Assembly: GCA_037783415.1 (NCBI GenBank)
Contig: JAZGTN010000097.1
Coordinates: 4,278,001-4,342,000, forward strand
Origin: Leptasterias polaris
Taxonomy: Eukaryota; Echinodermata; Asteroidea; Forcipulatida; Asteriidae
Direction of reading: 5' to 3'
DNA: 64,000 nucleotides
Part shown: one piece after another, positions 24,901 to 36,800 of the stretch
How the letters are laid out: each line of letters opens with the position of its first letter
Numbering within the stretch: the first letter of the stretch is position 1
Made by a program: the position numbers and the translations under genes
Notes under the pieces: model-generated
Databases searched by the model: none
The model's input: only the letters and a program-made list of their open reading frames with translations
What the model was told of the DNA's origin: nothing

Positions 24901-27900
24901 TTTCCCGCCAAGTTTCAATTCAGAAGTCTTCTCGTCATATCGGAACCGGAGGACTAACCTTTCAAAAGAATAAGCAAACATTTTGAGGAATAACATTTAT
25001 CGTGCTTTTTGGACTAACAGTTACTTTGCTAACTATTACTGACACCATTCAAAGGGACTGTTGGCTCTTGCACTGCAAAAACTGGGGTGTTAACATTTAC
25101 ACCATGGGTGTGGTCAGATATAGATACACAACATTTCATTAGGGTGTTAAAATAAAACTTATTTCTGCAAAAACAATTACATTGGTGTTATTTAAAGGCA
25201 CTGGACACGTTTGGTAATTACTCAAAGTATATATTAGCATAAAAACTTACTTGGTAACGAGCAACGGAGAGCTGTTGATAGTATAAAACATCGTGAGAAA
25301 CGACTCCCTCTGAAGTAACGTTGTTTTTGAGAAAGAGGTAATTTCTCACTAAAATATTTGAATCTGCAACAAGGGTGTTTTTTCTTTCGTTATTTTCTTG
25401 CAACTTCGATTACCAACTGAGCCCAAATTTTCACAGGTTTGTTATTTTATGCATATGTTGGGATACACCAAGTGAGAATACTGGTCTTTGACAATTACCA
25501 AACGTGTCCAGTGCCTTTAATAACACCCATTATTTTCTCTACGATATCTAATGTGACCACCCATGGTGTAAATTTTAACACCCCAGTTTTTGCAGCGTGC
25601 CGAACTTTGTATTTCCCCTTACCAAACCAATGCCAAACGGCAGTCAAGTGACCACAATTACCACAAAATAGTTGGTCAACGTTGCCCACAACATTTCCAC
25701 AACTTATAACAACAACGGCTCATCAATGCAGTATTGAAGTGGTGTGTAAAATTTGTGAGGCCTACCGAAAAACTTATGTTAAAATTATGAAAACGTAACA
25801 TATTCGTATAGCTGTGAATAAGATCTTTTCCACAAATAAGAAAAGCCTTGTGGTTTATTAGACCTACTAGATAAAATTTTAAATCCTGACATTGAGAAAA
25901 AAAAAAAAATGGTCTATCAATTTAGAAAGCAAATAAAAAGTCAGTGTGTAAATTCATAAGAAGAAACGTCTTAGAGAATCACTCTTTGATTCACCAAGCC
26001 ATCTGAAATTTACCTGGCATCAGGGCAAATTTTCTTGACCTTACGGAGTTCCTCCGGGTTGTCGAAAGTCATTAGTTTAACCCCGTGTTCTGAAGCATAC
26101 TGTATGTGAGACATCTGCTTCACAGGGTGAGCGTATATGATGCGATCTGAACCAACACCCAGACTCAAAATCTTCTGAATTTCTCCCTAAATGAAGATAG
26201 GGAAAAATATAATTTCGGGTGATTTGTGCATGAAGAATAATAACACGCGCCAATTTGAAACGAACTTTTGAAGTTTCGGTGAAAGTTCCGCTAGAAATTA
26301 TCATTTTTGTTAACCACAAGCTTCATGTTTTTTTTGGTAGCAAGGTTAACACCCTTGCTTCATACTCAAAACATTAATCCAAACTCGAATTACTATAGGC
26401 ATGGAGCAATTGCTCCATGCTATAGGTAACTCAGTACTGGTTTGTTACGGCCGATAACAACTCGAGCTACCGAGACCTCGAGCACCATTGCTGTTTGAAT
26501 CAACTCACCTTACTTGCGCAATCAAAGTTTGCGCCTAGTCCACTTAATAGCCGCAGTAAGACCTCGTTGGGATTGCACTTCACGGCTGTAAGAGAGAATA
26601 ATTAAATAATAAATAAAATATAAAAATTACAAATAAATAAACATGGGTGTGGCTGATATGTGTGTGTGTTATCGTGTCTGCCCACTTAAGCACACTCAAA
26701 GCGACGACGTATACGTACGGAAGCCGGATAGTGCCAGGAGATAAGAAGTGAAGAATATTTTTTGTGTACCATTTATCTGGCGGCCGCCACTTAATTATGT
26801 AGCGGCCGCCACTTATTATCCGGCGGCCGCCACTTAATTATCCGGCGGCCGCTATTTAATTATCTGTACCACACGTTCTTTATTTTGCGGATTTTAAGAG
26901 GACAGGACATAGGATTCGGGGGGGGGGGGGGGGGGCGGACATTAAAGAGCGGACATATCATAGGAACCAGGGGAGTAAAGAGGAAAGGTCATAGGTTCCG
27001 GGGGGGGGGGGGTAAGAGGATCATAATTGGGGGGGGGGGGGGGGTGAGAGGACATGACTTTGGTGTCTCTATGGATCACTCCCCCTTCTCTGCCATCTTG
27101 ACATGTCCTCTTACCCCCTGGATCTTATGACATGTCCTCTTACCCCTCTGGATCCTATGACCTGTCCTCTTACCACCCTTGATCCTATGACCTGTACTCT
27201 TACCCAACCCCCCATTCCTATGACACGCCTCTTACCCCACCCCCATGATCCTATGAATTTACCTCTTAACCCCCCCCCCCCCCGATGATCCTACGACCTG
27301 TCCTCTAACCACCCCCCGGAACCTATGAGCTTTCCTCTTTACTCCCCTGATTCCTATGACATGTCCTCTTGCCCCTCTGGATCCTATGACCTGTCCTCTT
27401 ACCACCCTTGATCCTATGACCTGTACTCTTACCCAACCCCCCATTCCTATGACACGCCTCTTACCCCACCCCCATGATCCTATGAATTTACCTCTTAACA
27501 CCCCCCCCCCCCCCCCCCCCCCCCCGATGATCCTACGACCTGTCCTCTAACCACCCCCCGGAACCTATGAGCTTTCCTCTTTACTCCCCTGATTCCTATG
27601 ACATGTCCTCTTAACCTTCCCTCCCCTGAATCCTATGACCTGTCCTCTTAAAATCCGCAAAATAAAGAACGTGTGGTACAGATAATTAAGTGGCGGCCGC
27701 CGGATAATTAAGTGGCGGCCGCCGGATAATAAGTGGCGGCTGCCGGATAATTAAGTGGCGGCAATAAGTGGCGGCCGCCGGATAATTAAGTGGCGGCCGC
27801 CGGATAAATAAGTGGCGGCCGCCACTTAATAAGTGGCGACCGCCAGATAAATGGTTCAAAAAAATATTCTCGCGCTCATAAAAAATTATTTCACTTCTTA

Positions 27901-29640
27901 CTTTCTGGCACTATCCGGCTTCCGTACTATCCAGCTTCCGTAAGCACATGATATATTTTATTTCAAGCTAAACTTGATCAACAGTAATTTATATGGCTAA
28001 ACCTTGGGTGAAATGTGCAGGCTCTCTACAAAAGCTACGATTATTAGTTGGAATTTTCTAACTATAACCAAATTGTATAAAAGCCTATCGTACATGATTT
28101 TACCATAATATGGATGAACACGTGGGAGCATCTTTATCCACTGACGATACTTGAAGATGACCTCACCAAGGTCAAACACAACAAATGGATCATCCACATC
28201 CTGTGCATAATAATTGGTAAGGAAATGCATCAACAATAACATGAATGACGAGGTTGTATTTATGAGAACTATAACATAGAGAAAGCTCTGTGATATATAT
28301 AGCTTCCCAATACACCGATCCATTAAGCCACGCCCATTTCTCATTGACCAATCACAACCGCGAAATCTGATCACCATTTGAGCCGTTTGGTGATCTTTGC
28401 ACTAATGGTGATCGGGTTTCGCGGCTGTGATTGGTCAACTCGTAAGGAGGCGGGGCTTAATGGATCGATCTATTTCAACTGTGACATCCAATGGTCAACT
28501 GGTTGGATATGATCATGAGGTCGGTCAATCTCTTCTATGTGTGCAATTTTGTATACTTTGTATTACTATTAGTCGAAAGGGCCATGCTAATTATTCTAAA
28601 ATTGATAATCAAACATGACAGATAATTAGGCCTAATGTCCTGACAAAATTCATGTTTATCTTTGCAAAACAAAACCAAACATTTGAATATATATCACTAA
28701 TTAACCTGATTATAAATTATAGGCTCTTCAAATTATGGTAAATTTTCAGTGTTAAATTAATACAAATTGTAAGGACCGTACCCTAGGCCTATACTACTGA
28801 ACGGTGTTTTGGTTTATGCTATCATATATGATTTTCATTGGTACAACTTAGGCTACACGTTTATGTAGGTTCTTTTAAACTTATAGGGAGGGTATACCAA
28901 TTTGGTAATTACTCCAACTGAAGATGACCATAAAAACTTAGGCCCTACTTGGTAAAGAGAGATGTTGATATTATAAAATCTTGTTAGAAACGACACCATT
29001 TTTGAGGTAAAGTAGTTTTAGAGAAAGCTTAATAAGGTATTTTCACAGAAAAAAAATTGAATCTGAGAAAGGCTTATGGCATGAAACGTTTCTAAAGCAT
29101 CTGAAAGCACACAGTTCTATGCAACAATTGGGTGGGGTTTTTTTCTTTCAATGTTTTTTTTAAGTTCGAAGACCAATTTCCCAGTTTCATATGCTTAGGT
29201 ACGGTTGGGATACACCAATTGAGTGTGAATACTATTACTACTATACTGGTTGTCTTTGACAATTACAAAAAGTATACTTTGCCTTTAAATCTAATCCATT
29301 GTAAACAAGAAACATTGGGGTTGATAGAACCATGATAGAACCGCAACTGATAACCAACCACAGTGAAGTATATAATAAACGGTTCCGATGGCCTTGGGCT
29401 CAGAATGAATTAAGTTATATTCATGAACACAACCACTACAACCAATCACCCAAACAAACGGGATAAACACAATAATTATTCTACAGCAGTCTGGGTCCGG
29501 TCACTCCGGTCACGTCGATCAACCCTTACCTCTCTTGCGCCGTAGTCCATATTGCTTATTTTAGAAACTGCCACACTTGCTAAGGTTTCCTCTGGTCCAT
29601 AGGGGACTGCATCAAGAGAAGTAGAACAAAATCGCTCCAT
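21916..29640 (-). CDS. Ornithine decarboxylase / antizyme-inhibitor-like protein with altered active site
   Basis: Eleven exons on - join in frame (448 aa; ODC is about 460): 29530-29640 (ATG 29640), 28104-28200, 26509-26585, 26014-26186, 24824-24958, 24235-24397, 23591-23771, 23266-23387, 22819-22942, 22222-22312, 21916-21988 (TGA). This is the fold-III PLP enzyme family that makes putrescine from ornithine, or inhibits antizyme. Retained: the PLP lysine in YAVKCNP, the LDLGGG glycine loop, Glu in AEPGQY, and GAY with the Tyr389 equivalent. Changed relative to human ODC: His197 to Asn (FNLGSS), Arg277 to Gln (EPGQYL), Asp332 to Val (NVGLY), and Cys360-Asp361 to Leu-Ala (FGPTLAVLD). The ornithine-binding and protonation residues are therefore lost, so I infer an inactive or re-purposed paralogue, perhaps antizyme-binding. 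The C-terminus is short. Its introns hold five transposons. Confidence 0.9.
22368..22392. repeat. Poly-G tract
   Basis: An uninterrupted run of about 25 G on + (poly-C in the sense of the ODC-like gene) in its intron 9, about 55 bases upstream of the exon 10 acceptor at 22313. Confidence 0.9.
22523..22687. mobile_element. MITE with CGATATGNGGCAGAGGGAG ends, older copy
   Basis: Left end GCCCGATATGTGGCAGAGGG and right end GTCACATATCGAGC are inverted. The interior shares CACTCTTCC, CAGAAG and ACACAATG blocks in order with the cleaner 185 bp copy at 58082-58266. It lies in intron 9 of the ODC-like gene. Confidence 0.7.
24476..24680 (-). pseudogene. Possible degenerate LINE 3' fragment
   Basis: A 66-codon frame contains RWIDKLKK followed by VQEENRRWQRP. 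This resembles the RWIDDIKK...DRxRW stretch found near the C-terminus of many RTE-like LINE proteins. No RT core is present nearby. It lies in intron 5 of the ODC-like gene. The match is short, so this is tentative. Confidence 0.35.
25071..25598. mobile_element. TIR element split by a nested MITE
   Basis: Ends CACTGCAAAAACTGGGGTGT and AACACCCCAGTTTTTGCAGC are inverted, and both arms continue with ACACCATGGGTG/CACCCATGGTGT. The centre is interrupted by the TTAAAGG element at 25192-25520. Without it the host element would be about 200 bp. Confidence 0.75.
25192..25520. mobile_element. TTAAAGGCACTG-type MITE, copy 2 (nested)
   Basis: Ends TTAAAGGCACTGGACACGTT and AACGTGTCCAGTGCCTTTAA are perfect inverted repeats of 20 bp. 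The interior is close to copy 1 (9758-10133) but lacks about 50 bp. It is inserted into the element at 25071-25598, so it is the younger of the two. Confidence 0.85.
26716..27942. mobile_element. 1.2 kb palindromic element with GCGGCCGC-rich arms and a minisatellite core
   Basis: Outer ends TACGGAAGCCGGATAGTGCC and its complement (with a second, partly duplicated end at 27927-27942) flank arms made of tandem GCGGCCGCCACTTAATTATC units. Next come inverted ACCACACGTTCTTTATTTTG and its complement. The core (about 26885-27655) is a minisatellite of CCTATGACCTGTCCTCTTAC-like units, largely on one strand, broken by G or C runs. Part of the core is duplicated about 240 bp apart (compare 27121-27300 and 27361-27545). 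It lies in intron 2 of the ODC-like gene. It encodes nothing recognisable. Confidence 0.8.
28309..28474. mobile_element. Fold-back MITE, 166 bp, copy 1
   Basis: Ends AATACACCGATCCATTAAGC and GCTTAATGGATCGATCTATT are inverted, and the arms pair through GACCAATCACAACCGCGAAA and GATCACCATT. The sequence is identical over its full 166 bp to the copy at 63087-63252. It lies in intron 1 of the ODC-like gene. Confidence 0.9.
28875..29288. mobile_element. TTAAAGGCACTG-type MITE, decayed copy 3
   Basis: Internal blocks TTTGGTAATTACTC, TTGGTAA...GATATTATAAAATC and GGGATACACCAATTGAG, and the end TTTGCCTTTAA, align in order with copies 1 and 2, with many substitutions and an eroded left end. It lies in ODC-like intron 1. 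Confidence 0.65.
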
Positions 29641-30828
29641 TTTGCTTTCTTAAGGCGCTATGTATAGGCATACCTTGCTCTATGGTATAGGTTTTCTATA
29701 ATAATACCTGTCTGCTGCTGCAATCGATTGCATGTGCATGCATGACCACGTGAAACCAATGCGATACATAACACGTGATTGGAAAACGATGGGAAGCCAC
29801 AAATGCAAAACAGTGTTGAATTTTTCGGAAACAAATCAACCAATCATGAGATTTCGGGTTTTTTAATCGAAAAGTTTGCAGAAATGTTGATTGGTCACAA
29901 CATTCTGTTTACAGGAGTGAATTAGTTTTATGTTTTCAAAGGTCGTTACGAGATGATCCTATCTTCTTTTATTCATATTTAACATTTGATATTAATCGAA
30001 ACTATTACAAACAGTCAATCTAAAGCTATCTTGCTCTACTAAAGCATTGATAACATATTTAAACTGAACTGATGAGTAATGAAATATAACATTCTAAGTT
30101 ATTTTATTTAAAATATTCCATTTATCAGTTTTGTAAACAAATGAAAGTATAAAACAAAACTAGTTAGAGCTAATGAGTGTGATAACGACCTGAAGACGCC
30201 TAACACTGATGGGGCGGTGATGACATCTGCAGCGGGAGTGGGTATCAAAATCAACTAAAACCGTGTACGGCCTAAAAAAACTGGTTGCAGGAATGTGTAG
30301 AAGCAGTGTTTTAGAAGTTTTGAGAAAGATAACAACACTGCGCCCTCTGCCGGCAAGTTATTATTTTGTAAACCCAAAAGTTAGTACCTGACACATAAAT
30401 AAGAAAATGGCGGACGACGACACAACGTCCTTGATCTAGCATGGAGCAATAAACTAAGACAACACGGGATCATGAATTTGATGCACAAACAAGTAAAGAT
30501 ACAAAGAATCAAACGAAACATTTGTTAAGTAGTAATGTTACAAATTAAGGCCTTGCATTCCTATGAATGTTTGTTCTACCTCCATGTTATAACAGGCAAA
30601 GGAATTTAAGTTTAAAGATTTAAACACCCCTGTCTCACAATAATGGAATAGTCCAAGGAGAAGCGTGGTAGTGAAACGCTTACTATCACTATCAGTGACT
30701 CAGTCATAGAAGAGGGTCAGGTTGCCCTTGGCGGAAGAAATCACGGGTTGCCAAATTTCTTAAACTCCCCTGTTTTATTTCTTGTTCGTAAAGAAAAACT
30801 GTCTCATACCTCTGCATCAATCTTCAAG
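29641..30828. promoter_or_regulatory. Divergent upstream region of ODC-like and ankyrin genes
   Basis: The two start codons face away from each other across 1.19 kb. The ODC-like side has two E-boxes and an inverted CCAAT box (listed separately). On the ankyrin side, AAAATGGCGG at 30404-30413 resembles a YY1-type start-site motif. It also begins a 10-codon frame (MADDDTTSLI) that would be an upstream ORF or a short first coding exon. No TATA box stands out. Confidence 0.5.
29747..29782 (-). promoter_or_regulatory. Paired CACGTG E-boxes with CCAAT box
   Basis: CACGTG occurs at 29747-29752 and 29772-29777, and ATTGG (CCAAT on -) directly abuts the second at 29778-29782. They lie about 105-140 bp upstream of the ODC-like ATG. 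CACGTG pairs are the known Myc/USF sites of vertebrate ODC genes, so shared regulation is plausible but inferred. Confidence 0.5.
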
Positions 30829-33800
30829 ATGCGCAACACAGATGAATACTTATTCCAGACTGTCAGATTTGGAAATCCGGAAAATCTTGAGAAATTACTT
30901 AACGGCAAGAAGGGTCAAAAGACCGTAAGCACAAACAGCATAAGTCCGAAGGACGGTGCCACTCCGTTGATCCAGTGCATTCAGGGAGCTGGCCGTGTGG
31001 GTAGCAACACTTGGAACACCCGGACCGCAAACCATCTTGAGTGCGGACGTCTGCTGCTCAGGCACGGCGCTAATCCGGACTCGAGGGATAAGCTAGGCAG
31101 GACTGCTTTGCACTGGGCTGTTTTCTACAAGAGGGTGGATTTTGTCGAGACAATTCTCGATCACAAAGCTGATCCAAGTCTCGCAGATCAAAAGGGACAG
31201 AACGTGTTACATTTTGCTGTCCGTGTGAATGCAGATTCTTGTTTTAAGTTGCTGTGTACTCGAGTAGAAAAAGAGGTATCTATCACTTTCAGTCACTATT
31301 CTCATAGAGCAAGGATCTGTCCTTGCTCTATGTTATTCTGTATCAGTATCACTGTGTCATTCCATTCCAGGGGTTGACAAATAATAGATGACTTGACGCG
31401 CATGCAAAGAAAACCCTAAATATTTCATGCAGTGCCCACAACATTTCTGAAGATGTAGGCGTTGTTTGCGTTGTCTGATCGGGGTGAGTTGTTTCCATTT
31501 TCCAAACATCTGACATCAATTCAGAGTGATGCACTGCAGCCTCTACATGGCAATATTGTTCTCTGAATTATTTCCTTCTTTCTGCACCTGTAAATAGTGC
31601 ACTTGTCTATTTTCTCTGGCACCTTATCCACCTGACTGTCGTCGCCACTTTTCTAGAACATCCAAGTTAAGCCCATATTGGGCTGCAAGGGGATTATTCT
31701 AACAAGTAACAAGTTTAAACCAGTCTATCCAAGCGCAGCCTGAAGCAGCCCCTTCTATACCAAGGAAATTCCCGTGGACAATTTAGTCCACATTTTCACT
31801 CTTGAATTGCTAACCCTAAAATGGCATGCTCCCAGGAAATGTATATTACTCTGGAAATAGTTATACTCATTGGGAGTAGGGTGAAGTGAGATAACTGGGA
31901 GCTCATTTCCCCCAGCAAAATTACACTAAGTGTGAAACGAACATGGGTTTGTTGTGTGGGGTTAAAATTCCCCAGGAATTCCACAGGAATCTTCTATGTT
32001 GTGTGAATAGGGATTTAGAATCCTATTAAAGATGTACCTCATTAAAAAGAAGGAATAAAAGTCATTTAAACAATTTAATTCAATTCAATTCAATTTTAGT
32101 ATTGCTCAACACAGGTGAAATTACTGCAAAAGTATGCACTGTAGTTTCTTCTTTGCAGTGAAAATTAAAATAAAACATAAAATTCTGATTTGAAAAATGA
32201 ATCATGAATAAAAGAACAAAAACATACTTCATATAAAATATTTAATATTTGAAGTGTTAAAATAGTACAGCTACAGCAATTCAATTCAATTTTGGTATTA
32301 TTCCACACAGGTGAAATCATTGCAAACCTTTGTAAAAGTTTCTTTGTGCTGAAAATTAAAGTAAAAAAAACCTGATTTGAATCATAAATAAATTCCTTAA
32401 AGGAAACATACCCCCATAACATTTGTTAAAACTGTTAAAACATTTCAACAATTCAATTAAATGTGGGTATTGCTTTACACAGGTGAAATCACTGCAAACT
32501 TCAGCAATATAGTTTCTTCTTTGCAGTGAAAAGTAAAATGAAACATAAAATTCTGATTTGAAAAATGAATCATGAATAAAATACATACTTCATAAAAAAT
32601 ATTCAATATTCAAAGTGTTAAAATAGTACAACAATTCAATTCAATATTGGTATTACTTCACAGAGGTGAAATCACTTCAAACCTCTGTGCTAAAGTTTCT
32701 TTGTGAAGGAAATTAAAGTTTAAAAAAATCTTATTTGAATCATGAATAAATTCCATTAAAAAATACCAGTATCTGATATTTCATATGTAACAACTAAACA
32801 GTTAAAATATGTCATCAATTCAATTCAATTTTGGTATTGCACCACATAGGTAAAACACAAATAGCTGCAAACCTCTGTACTAAAGTTTATTTCTGGTTGA
32901 AATTAAAGTAAACAAAATTTGATGTGAAACGTGAATAAAATTCCATTAAAAACCCATTTGTTTGCATCAAAATGTAAATGATGAAGACATTGCATCGTTT
33001 CCTTTTCACCTTGGTAACGCACGAACAGTTTTAAGTAGAATTGATTCGTGGCCGTCATGACGACACCTACAGTGTCATAACTGGATTGAACGTGTACAAT
33101 TCTGTGCATTCAGTAGAAGTACACGACTTATAACATGGTTGCTGAATTGCAGGTCTCTAGAGTTGGGTATACTGTAGTATTTTGTCTATGAAGAAAGGGG
33201 GACAAATATTCAATCAGTCTTGAAACTTTAGTTGGATATAAATTGAAGGTGGTGAGCAGGTTGGGGGCTGGGGGAGTGATATTGTATTTTATCCTTATAT
33301 CATGTACAAAACACATACTGTTTTTCCCTGGAAATTACCATTTGCAAAAAGGGAGACAATTTGGTTGATAATTCGAAAATCAACTTTGACTTGTCTGGCT
33401 TTAATTCTCTTTTCATCAATTACTTGTGATTAGATCATCATTTAACATAAACTGTTTGTAATTTGCCAAATGTTTTCATGTGATATGTGAGTAAACAAGA
33501 ATCATTATTTGTACCAGGTATGTGTAATTTCTCTATAATGGTACAGTCTCACCAAGAGTGTTCACAAATACATGTATTGAACCCCAGAATATATGTTGTG
33601 TTGACTTCTTCGTATTTTTTTCTAGCCAATGTACTGCTTTTCAAACCAATATATTCTTTCTCATTAAATAAGTCAGTTTGATTATACTTTTCCTTGAATA
33701 ACATCAGCCTTTATTAAAATTGATCTACTTTAGTTCAGTGAATCTAATTAAAGCGATTAAACTATTGATTGTGTCGTATCCTCAGTCCTCAGACTGACAT

Positions 33801-36800
33801 TCCAGTGTTTTTATTAACCACTTTAGGTGCTGGAGCGGTGTGATGCGAACGGTACGCCGTTACTCGTGTATGCTACACAGCTCGGCCACACAGAAGCTGT
33901 AAGAATTCTGCTGGGATGTGGTGCAAGAACAAACTCCTCAAATACAGAAGGACAGACGGCCGCTCATATTGCTGTTTGGGGTCAACAAACTGACATCCTG
34001 AAACTTCTTCTTAGGTAGGTACTGAATGAGAGGGGGGAAAAAAGATGGACAATTATTTTTGTAGGATGCTTTATCGGGAAGCCTGCTTTCTGGTTGATGT
34101 TTTTAATTGTGTAAAATTATTTTCTATGTTTTTAAAGTATTTCTAAATATATATTTTGTCATTCAGCCTTCGAGAAAGACTCTGCTAGGGCCGACACGTA
34201 AAAAGATTTGGAAAAGGAAAAATTGAGTCTCTCTCATGAGAGACTCTGTATATAGTTACATAAATTGTGTTCGAAACATGGAAGGAACTCTCAACAGGCT
34301 ATAGGTAATAAAGAAAAAAACAAGTCAAGGAATAAAATCATGTTGTTGGAGCATGTTTCCATTAAACCTACATTTATTCAATAGTGAAGGGAGAGGGAAA
34401 ATTAAGTGATTAATAAAGACATAGAAGAAAAGTGAAACATTGTAGCTAGTTATGGTAAATGTGAGCCCGCTGAAGAAACTACAGAATAATGTTGTTATAC
34501 TGCAAATAATGACATCGATTTATTATTCATAATCAATTTATGTAACTATTATACAGAGTCTCTCATGAGAGACTCTGTATATAGTTACATAAATTGTGTT
34601 TGAAACATAGAAGGAACTGTCAACAGACTATAGCTAATATACATTAGTATTTTCCATGAGCTAATTTGTATCCCTTTATTTATAGCAAAGGTAATAATTT
34701 TCTTGTCTCTTGTCACTTCGTTTTATTCCCAAGTGTTATTTGAAACTCATTTTAAGGATTCATAAAATAGTGAAAAAATGTTATTAATTTGTAGCTTGAT
34801 AAACAATAACTACACAGTTCATACACTGAAGGTGTTAATTTAAATTGTAAAATGTGTAAGCATATATCAAAATGTTATAATATTTTCTCAGTATATTCTA
34901 GTACATCGGGAGAATTTTTTTTTGCTCCTAGGGAAAACTAATTATGTTGGTCATTGTTCCCAATCCTCACTTCGAAAAATGCTGCTACGAAACTATGGAA
35001 ACGGATGTGTTTAATTGCGTATCCAGCGCCTACAGTGAGTTCAAGGCGCCTAGTCAACTGGAAGAATCAATGGCACAAGTGGCAATATTACTCTTCTAAA
35101 AATAGACTGAAATTAATGGAAAACATTTTTACTGCCTTATCTGCGGCACCTGGTTCTGCCTTTGTCTTGATTTTTACCAGAATTTCAAGTCCTTTGATGT
35201 GTGGGATTATTATTATTATTTTTTTTGGTACTACACCCAAGGGCTTTCTACTACATTCTGTCTACATTTAGAATCTACACAAGAATAACTATACACAAGA
35301 ATAACAAATGTAGATTTCAAGGTTTTACATTCTAGAGCAGTTATCTGCTTGGTTTGGATGTATTTAGGCTTGTCGGAGTCCTTACTGAAGTAGTTGATAA
35401 TTTGATTGCAGCATCTGAATTGGGGCTTTCAAGCAGTGTGCTTTTCAACAGTCTAAAAAACACCACAAATACTGTTTTTTTTTTTTTTTTGCAATAGAAC
35501 AAATTGTTCGCATTAAAATACCTTTCACCTTTGTTTGTCCTTTCCATTTAAAATCCTAGATTTTCTAGAAGAGCATCTCGACAACATGGCATCACACAAC
35601 TCGATCAAGTTCTGTTTCTGTTCTGTTCTGTTTCAAGGATTATTTGACAATAACAAGGTTATTAGAACATTTTATTGAAGAAAACAACTTCCAGAAAGAA
35701 CTTTCAGGTTGAAATGTCATGCCAATATAATAACTAGTTGATTCAAAAACAACAACATAAGTTTAATTGTTCTTGATTGCAGAAATGGAGCCAGCAGTTA
35801 TCTGATTGATAACAACAAGGTCACGGTCATCGCCGCAGCAAGTGCTTCACACAACCCAGAGATTCTCAGCTTGATTGTTGAAGAAGGAGATTATAAGATT
35901 GAGCCAGAGATCTTAGACATTTCTGATGACGATGGTGTCACTCCATTGATGGTTGCTGGAAGGAAAGGAAGCTCTCAGATTATTGAAATGTTGATAGATC
36001 TTGGGGTGAGTGTTTCAGGCCCTCCCCCCCCCCAAAAAAAAATATAATAAAATAATAAAAAAGATCCATGGAGGTTTCTCAAAAGGTAGGGTCATTAGTT
36101 TCAATTTTATTGTAATTTGTTTAAAAATATAGATATTGTATTTAGGAATGTAAACTCTTCGGTATTAAAATATAAGTCCAAACACAAAACACAGTACTTT
36201 CACTGTATTGGACTCTTTTATTAAATCTCTTTGAATGGTGTTTTTTAAATTCTAACTACTGTTCAATTAACAAGATTTCAAAACTTAATTACTGTCTAGT
36301 TGTTTTTCCAAATGCCATATACAAAAAACAGTACCAAAGCCACAGCACCACAAAGAAAAGAAAAGGAAACAATAAAAGTTGCACTTGAGCAAAATAAGTG
36401 TTAACAAAAAATAATTTGCTACAGAAGACATAGCAGGGCTCGAATTTGAGACTGGACTGCAGGCCTGAGGCCAGTGATTTTAGCCCAGGGCCAGTAATCT
36501 CATCACCAGACAAGTCCAGCAGTCTTGTGGTTTTCATTTGAATAATAATACCTCACCGTGAAATATCTTTAAACAGAAAGAAATGATGTCCAAATGCTGA
36601 CTTTGAGTCTGCAAGAGTAAATACAATACCACTGAGTATCACAATATACTAACCCATAAGACAAATGAGACAAGTCTTCTCTGAGTACTTGTCCAAATAA
36701 AAACAATTTACATGTTGAACTGTTTAGAAAATTCTGGTCTTGTAAAATAGATTGTGGTCCAGTAAATATTTTGAGCTACAAGCCCTGCAGTCTTGTGGAA

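Noticed and set aside
26760..27860. CRISPR-like array because of regularly spaced GCGGCCGC units
   Set aside because: The units are inverted between the two arms, spacers are not unique, and the genome is eukaryotic.
34954..35271. 105-codon ORF in ankyrin intron 2 as an extra exon
   Set aside because: Exons 2 and 3 already join in phase through the ankyrin repeat, and the frame has no ankyrin or other pattern.
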